49,158 nucleotides of DNA from Stieleria magnilauensis (GTDB taxonomy: Bacteria; Planctomycetota; Planctomycetia; Pirellulales; Pirellulaceae), in contig CP036432.1 of assembly GCA_007753675.1 (NCBI GenBank), positions 6,710,975-6,760,132 of the forward strand, written 5' to 3'. Below are positions 15,839-25,763 of this stretch, in pieces. A program made the translations under genes and the position numbers. The notes beneath the pieces are model-generated. The model saw only the letters and a program-made list of their open reading frames with translations, had not been told where the DNA came from and did not search any database. Within the stretch, counting starts at the first letter, position 1. Every line of letters begins with the position of its first letter.

Positions 15839-18832
15839 ATGCGTTTGTTGTTTTTTGTCGCACTGTTGATGTGTTCTGTTTCCCTCGTTTCGGGTGCCGA
15901 AGATCTGGAGGGAGCGTTTGACGGTACGGTTCGTCCGTTTCTGAAGACCTATTGTGTGTCCTGTCACAACGCGGACGATGCCGAAGGGGATTTGGACCTG
16001 GAGTCGGATCGTGATGTCACGTCGGTCGTGACCCATTTCAGAAAGTGGATGGTCGTGATGGATCGTCTGGAGGCGGGCGACATGCCGCCCGAAGACGCCG
16101 AGGCGCATCCCACACCGGAGGCTCGCAAGCGTGTCATCGAGTGGATCGCCGGCGTGCGGCAAAAAGAGGCGAAACGCCGGGCGGGCGATCCCGGGATCGT
16201 CTTGGCTCGCCGACTGAGCAACGCAGAATACAACTACACGATCCGAGACCTGACCGGATTTGACTTGCAACCGGCCAAGGCGTTTCCGATCGATCCGGCC
16301 AACCAGGAGGGGTTTGACAACTCGGGCGAATCACTCGCCATGTCACCTTCGTTGCTGAAGAAATATCTGGACGCGGCACGTCACGTTTCCGAGCATCTGG
16401 TGCTGACACCGTCCGGTATCGATTTCGCCCCCCACCCGGTGATCACCGAAACCGACCGCGACAAGTACTGTGTCAACCGGATCATCGATTTCTATCGGCG
16501 ACAACGTTTGCAGTACGTCGATTTCTTTTACGCCCTCTGGCAATACCAACTGCAACACACAGCCGGTGATGCCGAAACACGTTCGCTGCGTGAATTTGCA
16601 TCCAGCCAGGGATTGAGTCCTCGGTACATGGAAATGCTTTGGAACATCTTGAACGTCGACGCAGCGCAAGACCAAGCGACAGACCAAGCCGCGGACGTTG
16701 GTCCGCTGGCGGCACTGCGGATCATGTGGCGTCGATTGCCCAGCGGCAATACGCCGGACGATGCCGATCAAGCCAAACGTCAATGCCAGCGGATGGAGGA
16801 TTTTGTGCAGACGCTCCGTGGGCGTTTGGTCCCCGAAGTCGAAAACCTGACGACGCCCGAGGTCCACCAGGGTTCGCAGCCGTTGGTGTTGTGGAAGAAT
16901 CGCCAATTCGTTGCCAACCGTCGTCGTTACGCCGGAGGGATCTCCGACGTCGGCGATCTGGGATCGTTGCTGGAATTGAAGCCGGGTTCGGCCGAGGCAC
17001 GTGCGATGGCGTTGCCGGACGACGAGCCTCGGTTGCAAGGGTACGAGCGGACGCTGGAAACGTTCTGCTCGGTCTTCCCGGATACCTTCCTCGTTTCCGA
17101 GCGGGCGCGTGTCTACTTGGACCCCAAGGAAGAGAAGGAGCGCACGGGGCGGTTCTTGAGCGCCGGATTCCACAGCCAGATGGGATACTTCCGTGACGAC
17201 GGCCCGCTGGTTGAGTTGATCTTGAGCGACGAGGAGCGGAAAGAACTGGATCGTTTGTGGCTGGAGCTCGATTTCGTGACGTCGGCGCCGATGCGTCAGT
17301 ACGCCGGGTTCATCTGGTTCGACCGCACCGATTCTCGTTTCATGCGTGATTCGCAATTCGATCGATTCCGTGCCGAAGACAAAGATTGCACGTCGGAGGC
17401 CAAAGTTCGGGCGCTGGCGGAAGCCTATTTAGCCAAAGCGGAACGTGTCGGCGGCAATCCCCCAGCCCTCGAAGCGATCGCGTTCTACTTCGAGGACCTG
17501 TCGCGAACATTCCGTCGTTTGGAACGCCTGAAGCGAGAATCGGAATCGGTTCAGTTGGATGCCGTCGTTCGGTTCGCCGAGCGGGCGTATCGTCGTCCGC
17601 TGACCGATGCACAGCGGCAGAGCATCCGATCGTTCTATCGGCATCTGCGCGAGTCGGACGGGTTGGAGCACGAGGACGCGATTCGGGACAGCGTTGTGGC
17701 GGTCTTGATGTCGCCCAACTTTTGTTATCGCTTGGATCTGCCGCAACAGCGAGTCGCCGATGCGGCGCATCAAGACGTCGAACCGTTGGATGATTTTGCG
17801 TTGGCCAGCCGGTTGAGCTACTTTCTGTGGGCCAGCATGCCCGACCAGCAGCTCCGTGACTTGGCAGCGTCGGGCCATTTGCATCAACGTGATGTGCTGA
17901 GGTCGCAAGTGGTCCGCATGCTTGTCGACGAGCGGTCCCAAGGCTTTGTCAACGAGTTTGTGGGCAGCTGGTTGGGCTTTCGTCAATTCCAGCAGCACAA
18001 CGGCGTCGATCGCAATCGTTTCCCACAATTCACCGACGAGCTGCGTCAATCGATGTACGAAGAACCGATTCGGTTGTTCAACGAGATTGTGCGCACGGAC
18101 GGCTCGATCCTGGATCTGTTGTACGCCAATTACACCTTCGTCGACCGCGCGCTTGCCGAGCACTACCAGTTTCCGACCGACCGGTTGGACGACCAACAGG
18201 ACGGCTGGGCCAAGGTTGACGGCGTCGATCGGTATGGCCGTGGCGGGTTGATGCCGATGGCTGTCTTCTTGACCAAGAATTCACCCGGATTGCGAACCAG
18301 TCCGGTGCAGCGCGGCAATTGGTTGGTCAAGTACGTGCTCGGCGAACACATCCCGGCCCCGCCCGCCGCGGTGCCCGAGTTGCCGAGTGACGAGTCTCAG
18401 TTGGGCGAGTTGACGTTGCGGGAGGCACTGCAGCGGCACCGAGCCGATCCTAGCTGCGCGGCCTGCCACGACAAAATTGATTCGTTCGGACTGGTGTTTG
18501 AGCAATACGGGCCGATCGGTGAGCGGCGTGAAACCGATTTCGGCGGTCGTCAGGTGGACAGTCATGTTCGATTCCCCGACGAGAGCGAGGGGACCGGGAT
18601 CGAAGGGCTGCGGGACTACATTCGACGTTCCCGGCAATCCGATTTTGTCGATAATTTTTGCCGCAAACTTCTCGCCTATGCCCTTGGGCGTTCGTTAGAG
18701 TTGTCGGATGAGACGGCGATCGATCAGATGACCGCCTCGCTTGCGTCCAACGGGTATCGATTGCAACATGCGATTGAGATGATCGTCACCAGCCCGGCGT
18801 TCTTGAACAAACGTGTGAAAGCAGAGTTTTAA
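15839..18832 (+). CDS. Planctomycete cytochrome, DUF1587/1592/1595/1588/1585 type
   Basis: A 997-residue exported protein. Residues 1-20 are a signal peptide; CVSCH (39-43) is a c-type heme site in a cytochrome C domain (RPFLKTYCVSCHNADDAEGD region). RLSNAEYNYTIRDLTG marks DUF1587. DUF1592, DUF1595 (AYRRPLTDAQRQ) and DUF1588 (FLTKNSPGLRTSPVQRGNW) follow, then a second heme-type motif CAACHDKIDSFGLVFEQYG, and DUF1585 closes the protein (CRKLLAYALGRSLELSDE). The domain order is the standard one for this family and the length is normal. The function is unproven; redox chemistry at the cell envelope is inferred. The DUF1552 gene starts 103 bases downstream, its usual partner. Confidence 0.92.
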   Translation: MRLLFFVALLMCSVSLVSGAEDLEGAFDGTVRPFLKTYCVSCHNADDAEGDLDLESDRDVTSVVTHFRKWMVVMDRLEAGDMPPEDAEAHPTPEARKRVIEWIAGVRQKEAKRRAGDPGIVLARRLSNAEYNYTIRDLTGFDLQPAKAFPIDPANQEGFDNSGESLAMSPSLLKKYLDAARHVSEHLVLTPSGIDFAPHPVITETDRDKYCVNRIIDFYRRQRLQYVDFFYALWQYQLQHTAGDAETRSLREFASSQGLSPRYMEMLWNILNVDAAQDQATDQAADVGPLAALRIMWRRLPSGNTPDDADQAKRQCQRMEDFVQTLRGRLVPEVENLTTPEVHQGSQPLVLWKNRQFVANRRRYAGGISDVGDLGSLLELKPGSAEARAMALPDDEPRLQGYERTLETFCSVFPDTFLVSERARVYLDPKEEKERTGRFLSAGFHSQMGYFRDDGPLVELILSDEERKELDRLWLELDFVTSAPMRQYAGFIWFDRTDSRFMRDSQFDRFRAEDKDCTSEAKVRALAEAYLAKAERVGGNPPALEAIAFYFEDLSRTFRRLERLKRESESVQLDAVVRFAERAYRRPLTDAQRQSIRSFYRHLRESDGLEHEDAIRDSVVAVLMSPNFCYRLDLPQQRVADAAHQDVEPLDDFALASRLSYFLWASMPDQQLRDLAASGHLHQRDVLRSQVVRMLVDERSQGFVNEFVGSWLGFRQFQQHNGVDRNRFPQFTDELRQSMYEEPIRLFNEIVRTDGSILDLLYANYTFVDRALAEHYQFPTDRLDDQQDGWAKVDGVDRYGRGGLMPMAVFLTKNSPGLRTSPVQRGNWLVKYVLGEHIPAPPAAVPELPSDESQLGELTLREALQRHRADPSCAACHDKIDSFGLVFEQYGPIGERRETDFGGRQVDSHVRFPDESEGTGIEGLRDYIRRSRQSDFVDNFCRKLLAYALGRSLELSDETAIDQMTASLASNGYRLQHAIEMIVTSPAFLNKRVKAEF

Positions 18833-18935
18833 GTTGGTGGGAAAGGCTTTCCGTCTGTCGCCTTGGCATCGACAGTCTGGAAGTCTCTCCCACAGTGATG
18901 TTCCGACCGTTTCTTCGCCCACCACCGTCCATCCG

Positions 18936-20306
18936 ATGAACACTTCTACCAGATCCGACGCTCCGTCTTCTCGCCAGACTCCGTCTTCTCAAACGTTATC
19001 GCGTCGTACGGTCTTGCGAGGCGTCGGCGTATCGATGGCACTTCCGTGGATGGAATCGATTCCCGTTTGGGGCACCGAAACCGTCGTCGGCGAGGATCCG
19101 GTTGCACCGCCCAAGCGATTTGCCGCGTTGTTCATGGGGTGCGGGATCAATCGCAAACATTGGTGGGCCAAGGGCGGTGGCAAGGAGATGGAGTTGGGCA
19201 AGAGTCTGGCGCCGATGGAGCCGCTGAAGGAGAAGATGAACTTCATCACCGGCCTGTTCAACGAGAATGCGACGTCGGTCGGCATTCACCCCGGCCAAAC
19301 CGGCAATATCCTTTCCGGGGCGTCGCTGCAGAAGGGTTCGGAGCTGCGCGGCGATATCAGCATGGACCAGGTGCTGGCGAATCATTTCCAGGAGGAAACG
19401 GTCGTTCCCAGTTTGGTGCTCGGTTGTGAACAGCCCGTGACGGGGTATCACGAAACGAATTTTTCGATGGCCTACAGTTCGCACATCTCCTGGCAGAACA
19501 AGACGTCGCCGGTGCCGATGGAAGTCTACCCGTCGCTGGCCTTTGACAGTTTGTTCGACAACCGGGGGAGCCGTCGCGACGAAAGCATTTTGGACCGCGT
19601 GGGGGAAGAGGCGGCGTCGTTGAGCCGGCGGGTCAGCAAGAGCGATCAGGTCAAGTTAGAGGAATACTTGAGCAGCGTTCGTGAGGTGGAAAAACGAGCC
19701 GCGTCAATGAGAGCCGCCCGAGAGAAAGCACGGCAACGGGCCAACGACCGCGGCAAGCCGCTGGCCAGGATGCAGCGGCCCGATGACGGATTGCCCGAGG
19801 ACATTCGCGAGCACATGCGGTTGATGTGCGACATCGTGGCGATCGGGTTCCAGAGCGACAAATCACGTGTCGCATCGTTGCTGCTCAATCGCGATTTGTC
19901 GGGACTGTTTTATCCCTTCCTGAATGTCGAGAGCACGCACCACTCGGCCTCGCACAACGATCTGTCCGACGAGTATGAACGGATTTCACGGTACTACTGT
20001 AGCCAATACGCCTACTTGGCCGAACGATTGAACGCGATGCCGGAAGCCGGCGGGACGGTGCTGGACCATTCGTGTTTGTTGTTCATTTCCAGCATGTGGT
20101 CGGGCAATGCCCACGATTCCAGCAAGGTCCCCGTGCTGTTGACCGGCGGCTTGGGCGGCACGCTCGAAACCGGACGCGTGCTCGACTACGTCGGCCAGGA
20201 CGATCACGATCGAAAGCTGTGCAGCATGTACTTGTCGATCATGGATCGCATGGGCGTTCAGCTGGACCGCTTCGGCGACGCCGAAAAACGGCTGGCCCGT
20301 TTGTAA
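18936..20306 (+). CDS. DUF1552 domain protein
   Basis: A 456-residue member of DUF1552, a family related to DUF1501 and found beside DUF1587/1592 cytochromes. SRRTVLRGVGVSMALPWME near residue 25 resembles a twin-arginine signal. Recognisable family segments are RFAALFMGCGINRKHWW, FITGLFNENATSVGIHPG, GSELRGDISMDQVLA, HHSASHNDLSDEY and the closing SMYLSIMDRMGVQLDRFGDA. ATG at 18936 is chosen because the signal sits close behind it; 18834 would add an unrelated leader. Export in folded form alongside the upstream cytochrome is likely; the reaction is unknown. Confidence 0.9.
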   Translation: MNTSTRSDAPSSRQTPSSQTLSRRTVLRGVGVSMALPWMESIPVWGTETVVGEDPVAPPKRFAALFMGCGINRKHWWAKGGGKEMELGKSLAPMEPLKEKMNFITGLFNENATSVGIHPGQTGNILSGASLQKGSELRGDISMDQVLANHFQEETVVPSLVLGCEQPVTGYHETNFSMAYSSHISWQNKTSPVPMEVYPSLAFDSLFDNRGSRRDESILDRVGEEAASLSRRVSKSDQVKLEEYLSSVREVEKRAASMRAAREKARQRANDRGKPLARMQRPDDGLPEDIREHMRLMCDIVAIGFQSDKSRVASLLLNRDLSGLFYPFLNVESTHHSASHNDLSDEYERISRYYCSQYAYLAERLNAMPEAGGTVLDHSCLLFISSMWSGNAHDSSKVPVLLTGGLGGTLETGRVLDYVGQDDHDRKLCSMYLSIMDRMGVQLDRFGDAEKRLARL

Positions 20307-20311
20307 CGCGA

Positions 20312-20436
20312 GTGGCGTAAGCTCCCAGCTTGCGTCGTCGGCCCGCTCGCGGGCGTGTCCAGCTTGCGTCGTCGTCCCGCTCGCGGGCGCGTCCAGCTTG
20401 CGTCGTCGGCCCGCTTGCGGGCGCGTCCAGCTTGCG
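20312..20436. repeat. GTGGCGTAAGCT repeat followed by three 34-bp tandem units
   Basis: Five bases after the DUF1552 stop comes GTGGCGTAAGCTCCCAGCTT, a member of the repeat also present at 29409 and 42206. Its CTTGCG end then starts three 34-bp tandem units (20329-20362, 20363-20396, 20397-20430), each containing CTTGCGTCGTCG and a GCCCGCTCGCGGGC palindrome, and a partial fourth. The run ends just before the convergent alpha-E gene. Confidence 0.85.
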
Positions 20437-20450
20437 TGAACGACCGGAAT

Positions 20451-21431
20451 TTACGTCATCACCGAAGCGTCCGGCGATGCGTTCAATCGTTCCACGGAGA
20501 AAAAGTCTTCGTGGATTTCCTGGCCGATCGTATTGAGCTGTCTTTGGAATTGGTCGATGTATTCGTGCAGTCCGTCTTGCAGGATGTCATCGATGACCGC
20601 ATAGTCGAGACTGGAGCAGAGACGGCCGAGCAGTTGTTCGGAGTGATAGCAGTAGGAGTTCAGCTCGCTGCCGGTGATCACCCGCATCGAATCGCGCGCC
20701 CGCATGGCGGCGAAATGCATCGCTCGGGGGAACTTGCGATCCAACATCAGAAATTCGGCGACGCGTTGCGGGACGATCTTGCCTCGCAATCGGCGATACG
20801 ATTCCAGGGCGCTGGCTGAACGCAGCAGTGCCGACCAACGCACGACGTCCAGCGAGGAACCGACGTTGCCGCCGTCGGGCAACAGGTTGTAATACTGCAC
20901 GTCCAGCAGACGTGATGTTTTGTCACCACGTTCGATCATCCTGCCCAAGCGTGAGAAGTGCCAGGCCTCGTCATGCGACATGGTGGCGTCCATCGCGCCG
21001 ACCAACAAATGGCTGGTCAAGCGAACCTGTTCACAGAACGCTTGCGGTTGCTCCAGCGTCTTGGGCGAGTGCCCGGCGGCTTGGACCAACAGGTGAAACG
21101 TGTTGAGTTGCTCCCAAACCACACTCGAAATCACTTCGCGAATGGTCCGGGCGTTCTCGCGAGCCCTGGCGACGCAACTGATCATCGAATTACCGTTTTC
21201 TTCGTCAAAGGACAAAAACTGCAACACGTTTTCGCGTGTGGGGCTGTCGTATCGTTTGACGAATTCGTTCTGGTCCGCGGTGGTTTCCAAGAGCGGTGTC
21301 CACTGCTTGCTCAGCGATTCGGTTTCGCCGAGGGTCAGGTTGTAATTGACGTCGATGAATCGTGCGATGTTTTCTGCCCGCTCGACGTATCGGCTGAGCC
21401 AATAAACGGTTTCTGCGACTCGACTTAGCAT
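20451..21431 (-). CDS. Alpha-E domain protein (DUF403)
   Basis: A 326-residue all-helical protein of the alpha-E family. [20 protein letters not shown] is the family's characteristic N-terminus, and [20 protein letters not shown] a second conserved segment. The family is always found with permuted ATP-grasp proteins and is thought to help in peptide or amide ligation, possibly making a small modified peptide; no reaction is proven. The start at 21431 overlaps the upstream ATP-grasp stop codon (21425-21427), so translation is probably coupled. The usual third partner, a transglutaminase-like protease, is not adjacent. Confidence 0.92.
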   Translation of the reverse strand: MLSRVAETVYWLSRYVERAENIARFIDVNYNLTLGETESLSKQWTPLLETTADQNEFVKRYDSPTRENVLQFLSFDEENGNSMISCVARARENARTIREVISSVVWEQLNTFHLLVQAAGHSPKTLEQPQAFCEQVRLTSHLLVGAMDATMSHDEAWHFSRLGRMIERGDKTSRLLDVQYYNLLPDGGNVGSSLDVVRWSALLRSASALESYRRLRGKIVPQRVAEFLMLDRKFPRAMHFAAMRARDSMRVITGSELNSYCYHSEQLLGRLCSSLDYAVIDDILQDGLHEYIDQFQRQLNTIGQEIHEDFFSVERLNASPDASVMT

Positions 21432-22912
21432 GATGACGACTCCTTCGTGTTCGAGACTGGTTTTGGCTGAGCCGTCGCGCCGTTGCGCAACACCCACGTG
21501 TCTTTGCTGCCGCCACCCTGCGACGAGTTGACGATCATCGAACCTTTTTTCAGCGCGACCCGCGTCAGTCCGCCGGGCATCACGTAGACGTCTTTGCCGC
21601 ACAAGACGAACGGTCGAAGGTCGACATGACGGGGTTTCAATTCGTCGCCGACCAGGGTGGGCACGGTCGACAGATTCAACATTGGTTGTGCGATCCAATC
21701 ACGTGGATTCTTCTGGATCGCTTCGGCACACTCGGCCCGTTCGTTGGCCGAGGCGTGTGGGCCCATCAAGATGCCGTAGCCACCCGACTCATTGGTCGGT
21801 TTGACGACCAATTGATCCAGGTGGGACAGGACATGTTCACGTTGTTTGTCATCGTCGCACAGGAACGTCGGCACGTTCGGCAAGATCGGGTCTTCGCCAA
21901 AGTAGTAACGAATGATGTCCGGCACGTACGCATACACCGCCTTGTCGTCGGCAACGCCGGTTCCCGGTGCATTGGCCAAGGAAACACGGCCGGCACGATA
22001 AACGTCCATCAGATGCTTGACTCCCAAACACGAATCGGCGCGGAAGTGGGCGGGGTCCAAGAAATCGTCGTCGATGCGGCGGTAGATCACATCGACTCGC
22101 CTGAGCCCGCGTGTCGTGATCATGTGGACGAATCCGTCCTTGACAATTAAATCCGAACCGTGGACGAGTTCGATTCCCATTTGCTGGGCCAGAAAGGAAT
22201 GTTCAAAGTAGGCCGAATTGTGAACACCCGGTGTCAGCAACACCGCGACCGGATCCGATACACCCGTTGGGGCACAGTCCAGAAGTGTTTTCAGCAACTG
22301 CTCCGGGTACTCTTCGATCGGTTCGACCGACATCCCCTCAAAGACGTGCGCGAAGGTTCGTTTCATGAGTTCGCGATTTTCCAGCACGTACGAAACGCCC
22401 GACGGGCAACGCATGTTGTCTTCCAACACATACAGTTGACCGTCGGCGTCACGAATCAAATCCACGCCGGTGATGTGGCACCACACACGTTGTGCCGGCT
22501 GAAGACCGACGCACTGTTTGCGAAGCGTCTTGGACGACGCGATCAACGATTCCGGGACGGCTTTGTCTTTGATGATTTTTTGATCGTTGTAGATATCATC
22601 GACAAACTGATTGAGCGCCCGAATCCGCTGTTCCAGCCCCTTCGCGATCATCGACCATTCCTCCGCGTCGATGATTCGAGGCAGCAGGTCAAATGGCCAG
22701 ACCTTTTCGGTGCCGGCTTGATGGCTATACACGTTGAACGTGATGCCCATGTTTTGCAGATTCAGTTCCGCCGATTTCTGTCGCTCGCGCAGGTTCCCTT
22801 CGGCCAGGGCTTCCAGTCGCCGAACAAAACGTTCGCCGCTGGCCCTGGGTCTGCCGTCGGGAGCGAACATCTCGTCAAATCCACCATCCATCTCATAGGG
22901 TAAAAGCAGCAT
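21425..22912 (-). CDS. Circularly permuted ATP-grasp protein
   Basis: A 495-residue protein of the permuted ATP-grasp type 2 family (formerly DUF404/DUF407). Landmarks: [12 protein letters not shown], the [27 protein letters not shown] block with metal-binding acids, [49 protein letters not shown] (a nucleotide-binding loop) and [14 protein letters not shown] at the end. ATP-grasp enzymes form amide bonds through an acyl-phosphate; the substrate here is unknown. ATG at 22912 begins the usual [15 protein letters not shown]. It overlaps the alpha-E start by seven bases and forms a two-gene unit with it, divergent from the ECF sigma gene. Confidence 0.92.
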   Translation of the reverse strand: MLLLPYEMDGGFDEMFAPDGRPRASGERFVRRLEALAEGNLRERQKSAELNLQNMGITFNVYSHQAGTEKVWPFDLLPRIIDAEEWSMIAKGLEQRIRALNQFVDDIYNDQKIIKDKAVPESLIASSKTLRKQCVGLQPAQRVWCHITGVDLIRDADGQLYVLEDNMRCPSGVSYVLENRELMKRTFAHVFEGMSVEPIEEYPEQLLKTLLDCAPTGVSDPVAVLLTPGVHNSAYFEHSFLAQQMGIELVHGSDLIVKDGFVHMITTRGLRRVDVIYRRIDDDFLDPAHFRADSCLGVKHLMDVYRAGRVSLANAPGTGVADDKAVYAYVPDIIRYYFGEDPILPNVPTFLCDDDKQREHVLSHLDQLVVKPTNESGGYGILMGPHASANERAECAEAIQKNPRDWIAQPMLNLSTVPTLVGDELKPRHVDLRPFVLCGKDVYVMPGGLTRVALKKGSMIVNSSQGGGSKDTWVLRNGATAQPKPVSNTKESSSC

Positions 22913-23452
22913 CGCCCGTTCTCTGAAGTGATTGAGACACACCGATTGTCATTTCAAGAACGCTGGATCCGCCCATCGCAGCGACGACGCAATCGCCGTC
23001 ATCGAGTGATGTCAGCTGCGTCGTGCCAGTTTCCACCGGCCGAGGGTTTCCCGTCGGCACATGGCGCGCCACCGGATCATGGGATTCGCCACCGGGATCT
23101 TGGGCTCCGTAAAAGGCGGCTTAAAGGTGATCGGGCAAGTCGCATCGTCGAAGCCGCGATCCGGAACACTGTTCAAAAATCCACAAAGAACAAACGAAAC
23201 GGGGCGTCCGGGAATTCAACGGTGTCGTCGACGATCCCGGACCGGACGCCTGCCATGTCTCTGCCCGTTACCTGTGCGGATTCGCTCGATGGAGTCGTGT
23301 TTTGATCCAGGCTACCGTCAGGTCCCCAGAATGACCGACCTGAGTGGATTTCTGACGGATTCCAATTTTGACAAATATGCACAGGTGGCACGGTAAATTT
23401 CCGGGATGATGGAATATCAAAAGTGAACCACCTTTCGTGAAAAAAGCACGCC
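22913..23452. other. Intergenic, 540 bp between divergent genes
   Basis: The gap separates the ATP-grasp gene (minus) from the ECF sigma gene (plus), so it should carry promoters in both directions. No gene, repeat or RNA was recognised apart from the promoter candidate at 23368-23399. Confidence 0.4.
23368..23399 (+). promoter_or_regulatory. Weak promoter candidate for the ECF sigma gene
   Basis: A consensus TTGACA (23368-23373) is followed 20 bases later by TAAATT (23394-23399), 53 bases before the sigma-factor ATG. The spacing is longer than the usual 17 for housekeeping sigma, so this is only a candidate. Confidence 0.25.
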
Positions 23453-24028
23453 ATGGATCCTCTCGCGACACCTGATTTCGATACCCCCGCGGCCCGCGAA
23501 GCTCGCTACGGCGAATTCGTCAGTCTGCTGGCGCGGCATGACCAGTCGATTCGTCGATTCGTGCGTTCGTTATTGCCCTCCAATCAAGGGGTCGACGACG
23601 TGATGCAGGAGACGGCATTGGAGTGTTGGAAGAAATTTGAATCCTTCACGCCTGCAACGGCGGACGACGCGGTCGACGAATTCATTCGCTGGGCCTGCGT
23701 GATCGCACGGTACAAAGTGCTCAGCTGGCAGCGAGACAGTTCCCGAGACCGCTTGGTGTTCCGCGAAAGTGTGATCGAACGATTAGCGCAGGACGCGATG
23801 CAAGATTTGGAACAGCGCGATCGAGAACGCAAGGCGATCGAGAGGTGTTTGGGGGAATTGGACGACGATCATCGACGGCTCGTGTTGAGCGTTCACTCGC
23901 CGGGCGAGTCGATTGCCAAGATCGCGGAAGAGACCGGCGTCAAAACGCGGCGGCTGTACAGCAGAGTCAACGCGTTGCGCAAACAGCTTCTGGACTGTGT
24001 TCAGGGGCGGCTCGTTGAGGAGTGTTGA
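23453..24028 (+). CDS. ECF-type RNA polymerase sigma factor (Rhodopirellula/Verrucomicrobium family)
   Basis: A 191-residue sigma factor. Region 2 spans about residues 20-90 (FVSLLARHDQSIRRFVRSLL, VDDVMQETALECWKKF, FIRWACVIARYKVLSWQR); region 4 about 125-185 ends in a helix-turn-helix (SIAKIAEETGVKTRRLYSRVNALR). No region 1.1 or 3 is seen, as is normal for ECF factors. It would direct RNA polymerase to a small regulon, probably including the genes downstream. The next gene, encoding a FecR-domain membrane protein, starts one base after its stop, a typical sigma/regulator pair. Confidence 0.92.
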   Translation: MDPLATPDFDTPAAREARYGEFVSLLARHDQSIRRFVRSLLPSNQGVDDVMQETALECWKKFESFTPATADDAVDEFIRWACVIARYKVLSWQRDSSRDRLVFRESVIERLAQDAMQDLEQRDRERKAIERCLGELDDDHRRLVLSVHSPGESIAKIAEETGVKTRRLYSRVNALRKQLLDCVQGRLVEEC

Positions 24029-24029
24029 A

Positions 24030-25691
24030 GTGGACGACAAGATTCGCAACCTGATTTTCCAAGCCATCGACCAAACCATTTCGGCCGACGATTTCGATGT
24101 GTTGCAGGACGCGATCGAGCGACGTGAAGAGGTTCGATCGGAGTATTTGCGGGCGGTCAGCCTGTGTGAATCTCTGGGCGAGATCGCGACCGAGTCCGGT
24201 GGCGATTTGCACGCGGGGCAATCCCCGCGAAACGACTCGCCGGCCAGTGTGCTCGATGACGCGACGGGATGGACGTGGCAACGCTTGGCGATTGCGGCAA
24301 CCGTTCTCGCTCTGGTCGGCGGCGTCGCGTACTGGTTCGGACAAAGCAACGATGGTGACGATCCCCAACGGGTCGAGATCGCACAAGTCGCATCGGACGA
24401 ACCAGCGGAGGCTTTGATTGCGGGCCATGCGACGCTGCGAAGTGCTGTCGATTTGCAGTGGTCTAGCGATTCACTTGCGTTCCGCGAAGGCGATGTGTTG
24501 CCCAACGGTGTCTTGCAGTTCGACGAAGGGATCGCGGAAATCGACTTCTTTTGCGGTGCGACCTTGATCGTCGAGGGACCCGCGGCGCTCGATGTCGAAT
24601 CGGATTGGTCGGTTCGCGTGGTCAAGGGGCGGTTGCGGGCCAGTGTTCCGCCGGCGGCGCGTGGGTTTATCGTCAAGGCGGCCGACTCAGAGATCATCGA
24701 CTTGGGGACCGAATTTGCAGTGGAGGTCGGCGCCGACGAAGCGCGTGTCGAGGTGATCGATGGCGAAGTGGAATTGCGCGGTGGCCGGCACGACGGCGAC
24801 CATCTGGTCACCGGAGAACGGCAATGGTTGAAGGGATCGCAGTCTCGCCCGGATGCGTTCGAGGGACTCAGTACGGTCAATGATTTGCAACGTCGACGTG
24901 AAGACGCCCAATCGCAACAGTTCGAACAATGGAAAACCTACTCGCGGCAGTTGAGGACCGACGATCGGTTGATCGCGTATTACCCGATCGCTGAATCGGA
25001 CGCTGAACGCTTCATTCCGAACCGCGCCGCGTCGGGGTCAGAACTCGACGGCATTCTGGTCGGCCCCGTGACGCGAGCCGACGGTCGATTCGGGGCCGCG
25101 TCGACCGCGTTGGAATTTGACCGTCCGGGATCGCGTGTGCGAACCCGGATCGATGGAGCATTCGACGCGTTCACGTTCGCCTGCTGGGTCAGAATTGACA
25201 GTTTGGAGCATCGTTACAATTCGCTGTTCATGGGCGACGGCTATGAGAACGGCGAACCGCATTGGCAAATTCACGAAGACGGTCGGCTGATGTTTTCGGT
25301 GATGGTCGATGACACGCCCGGAGCGGGACTCGGCCCCGCAGAAGATTCCAGGTTGCACCGGATCTATTACACCGAACCGATTTGGGATGTGTCCGAGAGC
25401 GGCAAGTGGCTGCACATCGCGGCGGTCTATGACCCCGTCGCTCGACAAGTCAACCAGTTCGTCAACGGTGAACTGATCAGCAGTGAACCGATCACGGATC
25501 AGTTCCATGTCCAAACGCTTCGGATCGGGACAGCTGAAATCGGAAACTGGGGACAGCCGCTGAGAAATTCACCTTGGTTCGCCGTCCGTAACTTGAACGG
25601 TGCGATCGACGAACTGGCGATCTTTAACGCCGCACTCGGCCGCGAAGAAATTCAGACGCTGTACGAACAAGGCAAGCCGCTCGGGTATTAG
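24030..25691 (+). CDS. FecR / LamG membrane protein, likely partner of the ECF sigma factor
   Basis: A 553-residue protein read from GTG at 24030, which has GGAG 7 bases upstream and lies one base after the sigma stop. Residues 1-80 are cytosolic and helical, in the place of an anti-sigma domain but without an obvious zinc motif. One transmembrane helix (about 84-103, QRLAIAATVLALVGGVAYWF) leads to an outer FecR domain (about 165-260, EIDFFCGATLIVEGPAALD, SEIIDLGTEFAVEV, VIDGEVELRGG) and a concanavalin-like LamG domain (about 345-545, AFDAFTFACWVRIDSLEHRY, NGAIDELAIFNAALGREEI). LamG domains often bind sugars, so I infer that it senses an outside ligand and controls the sigma factor. Confidence 0.85.
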   Translation: MDDKIRNLIFQAIDQTISADDFDVLQDAIERREEVRSEYLRAVSLCESLGEIATESGGDLHAGQSPRNDSPASVLDDATGWTWQRLAIAATVLALVGGVAYWFGQSNDGDDPQRVEIAQVASDEPAEALIAGHATLRSAVDLQWSSDSLAFREGDVLPNGVLQFDEGIAEIDFFCGATLIVEGPAALDVESDWSVRVVKGRLRASVPPAARGFIVKAADSEIIDLGTEFAVEVGADEARVEVIDGEVELRGGRHDGDHLVTGERQWLKGSQSRPDAFEGLSTVNDLQRRREDAQSQQFEQWKTYSRQLRTDDRLIAYYPIAESDAERFIPNRAASGSELDGILVGPVTRADGRFGAASTALEFDRPGSRVRTRIDGAFDAFTFACWVRIDSLEHRYNSLFMGDGYENGEPHWQIHEDGRLMFSVMVDDTPGAGLGPAEDSRLHRIYYTEPIWDVSESGKWLHIAAVYDPVARQVNQFVNGELISSEPITDQFHVQTLRIGTAEIGNWGQPLRNSPWFAVRNLNGAIDELAIFNAALGREEIQTLYEQGKPLGY

Positions 25692-25763
25692 TCACTGTCG
25701 GATTCAACACCACGGTCTCGACACGACGGTCGACTTCAATCGTTCTCCGATCAAATCGAATTG

